DNA of 5,375 nt from DATEVL01 sp035471625 (lineage in GTDB: Bacteria > Chloroflexota > Anaerolineae > Anaerolineales > E44-bin32), in contig DATIPT010000060.1 of assembly GCA_035471625.1 (NCBI GenBank), positions 1 to 5,375 of the forward strand, given 5' to 3'. Position 1 is the first letter of the stretch. Each line of letters begins with the position of its first letter. The translations under genes were made by a program, and so were the position numbers. Positions 5,149 through 5,375 of this stretch are shown piece after piece. Under the pieces are notes generated by a model. The model ran no database searches, was not told the DNA's origin, and saw only the letters and a list, made by a program, of their open reading frames with translations.

Positions 5149-5170
5149 GCACCCCCTATCGACGGGGTGC
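5149..5170 (-). terminator. Hairpin enclosing the RRM stop codon
   Basis: GCACCCC (5149-5155) and GGGGTGC (5164-5170) form a perfect 7-bp stem. The 8-nt loop contains the TAG stop (5156-5158). No U-tract follows on the minus strand, so it may be a weak terminator, an mRNA-stabilising element or an attenuator between the RRM gene and the small genes downstream. Confidence 0.35.
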
Positions 5171-5375
5171 GCGGGGACGCGCCTCGTTGACCGACAGCCG
5201 CCGACCGTTCCATTCGTTGCCATCGAGTTTCTCGATGGCTTTGGCGCCGGCGTTCGAGTCGGCGAGTTCGACGAATCCGAAGCCTCGCGACCGGCCGGTG
5301 TCGCGATCGGTGATCACCGAAGCGGAGTCGACGGTGCCGTATTCGGCGAAGAGGGAACGAAGATCGCCCTCGGTC
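5156..5375 (-). CDS. RRM-type RNA-binding protein, 3' part
   Basis: The C-terminal 72 residues of a small single-domain RNA-recognition-motif protein; the N-terminus, with the first beta strand and RNP2, lies beyond the window. In the visible part, DLRSLFAEYGTV is helix 1, then SASVITDRDTGRSRGFGFVEL carries beta 2 and the RNP1 octamer RGFGFVEL (fragment residues 30-37) with its two aromatic RNA-stacking Phe residues. Helix 2 is AGAKAIEKLDG and the final strand is RRLSVNEAR, followed by a short Arg/Pro tail (PRAPRR). This is the layout of bacterial RRM proteins of roughly 80-100 residues, which bind single-stranded RNA in the cytoplasm and are often cold- or stress-related; the specific role here is unknown. 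A hairpin surrounds the stop codon. Two or more small basic genes follow on the same strand. Confidence 0.9.
   Translation of the reverse strand, partial: TEGDLRSLFAEYGTVDSASVITDRDTGRSRGFGFVELADSNAGAKAIEKLDGNEWNGRRLSVNEARPRAPRR

Overview
The window reads as a chromosomal stretch of a high-GC Gram-positive-type bacterium, most likely an actinobacterium (an Acidimicrobiia-like lineage would fit). The grounds are a GC-rich sequence, a strong G/C preference at third codon positions, a cyclase gene that looks leaderless, hairpins without U-tracts, and several tiny basic or Cys-rich proteins of a kind common in actinobacteria. The taxon is inferred from style, not from a marker gene.

Positions 1-1028 hold a translationally coupled pair: an XRE-type helix-turn-helix protein and a nucleotidyltransferase-fold protein (DUF6036/AbiEii-like). 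This has the layout of a toxin-antitoxin module. It is followed by 126 nt with tandem GGTCC-type repeats, an inverted repeat and a probable promoter whose start point falls on the ATG of the next gene. Positions 1155-2510 encode a membrane-anchored class III nucleotidyl cyclase with a YheO-like PAS sensor region. Its metal and transition-state residues are intact, but both purine-selecting residues are replaced, so its product cannot be assumed to be cAMP.

Positions 2511-3087 are a 577-nt stretch without a convincing gene. It contains a few SD-led short ORFs, the best being an 88-codon ORF that overlaps the next gene. Positions 3088-4191 encode a stand-alone copy of the TDDNAR-type helical domain usually met fused to, or beside, GT4 glycosyltransferases. 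A group of strong hairpins (4195-4316) then separates two convergent transcription units.

The right end, read on the minus strand from 5375 down to 4317, carries the C-terminal part of an RRM RNA-binding protein, an 85-aa basic/SHOCT-like protein, a 52-aa Cys/His zinc-ribbon-like protein, a possible 25-codon micro-ORF, and a 41-aa Lys-rich protein. Several of these are too short for routine gene calling. Good ribosome binding sites and a short gap between two of them suggest that at least part of this set is an operon. Its common theme (RRM, basic tails, zinc knuckle) hints at nucleic-acid or ribosome-associated roles, but this is inference.

The two halves show no obvious functional link. 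The most interesting items are the cyclase with odd specificity residues, the XRE/nucleotidyltransferase pair, the small-protein cluster beside the RRM gene, and a frame with strong coding bias at 4506-4610 that lacks a proper start.
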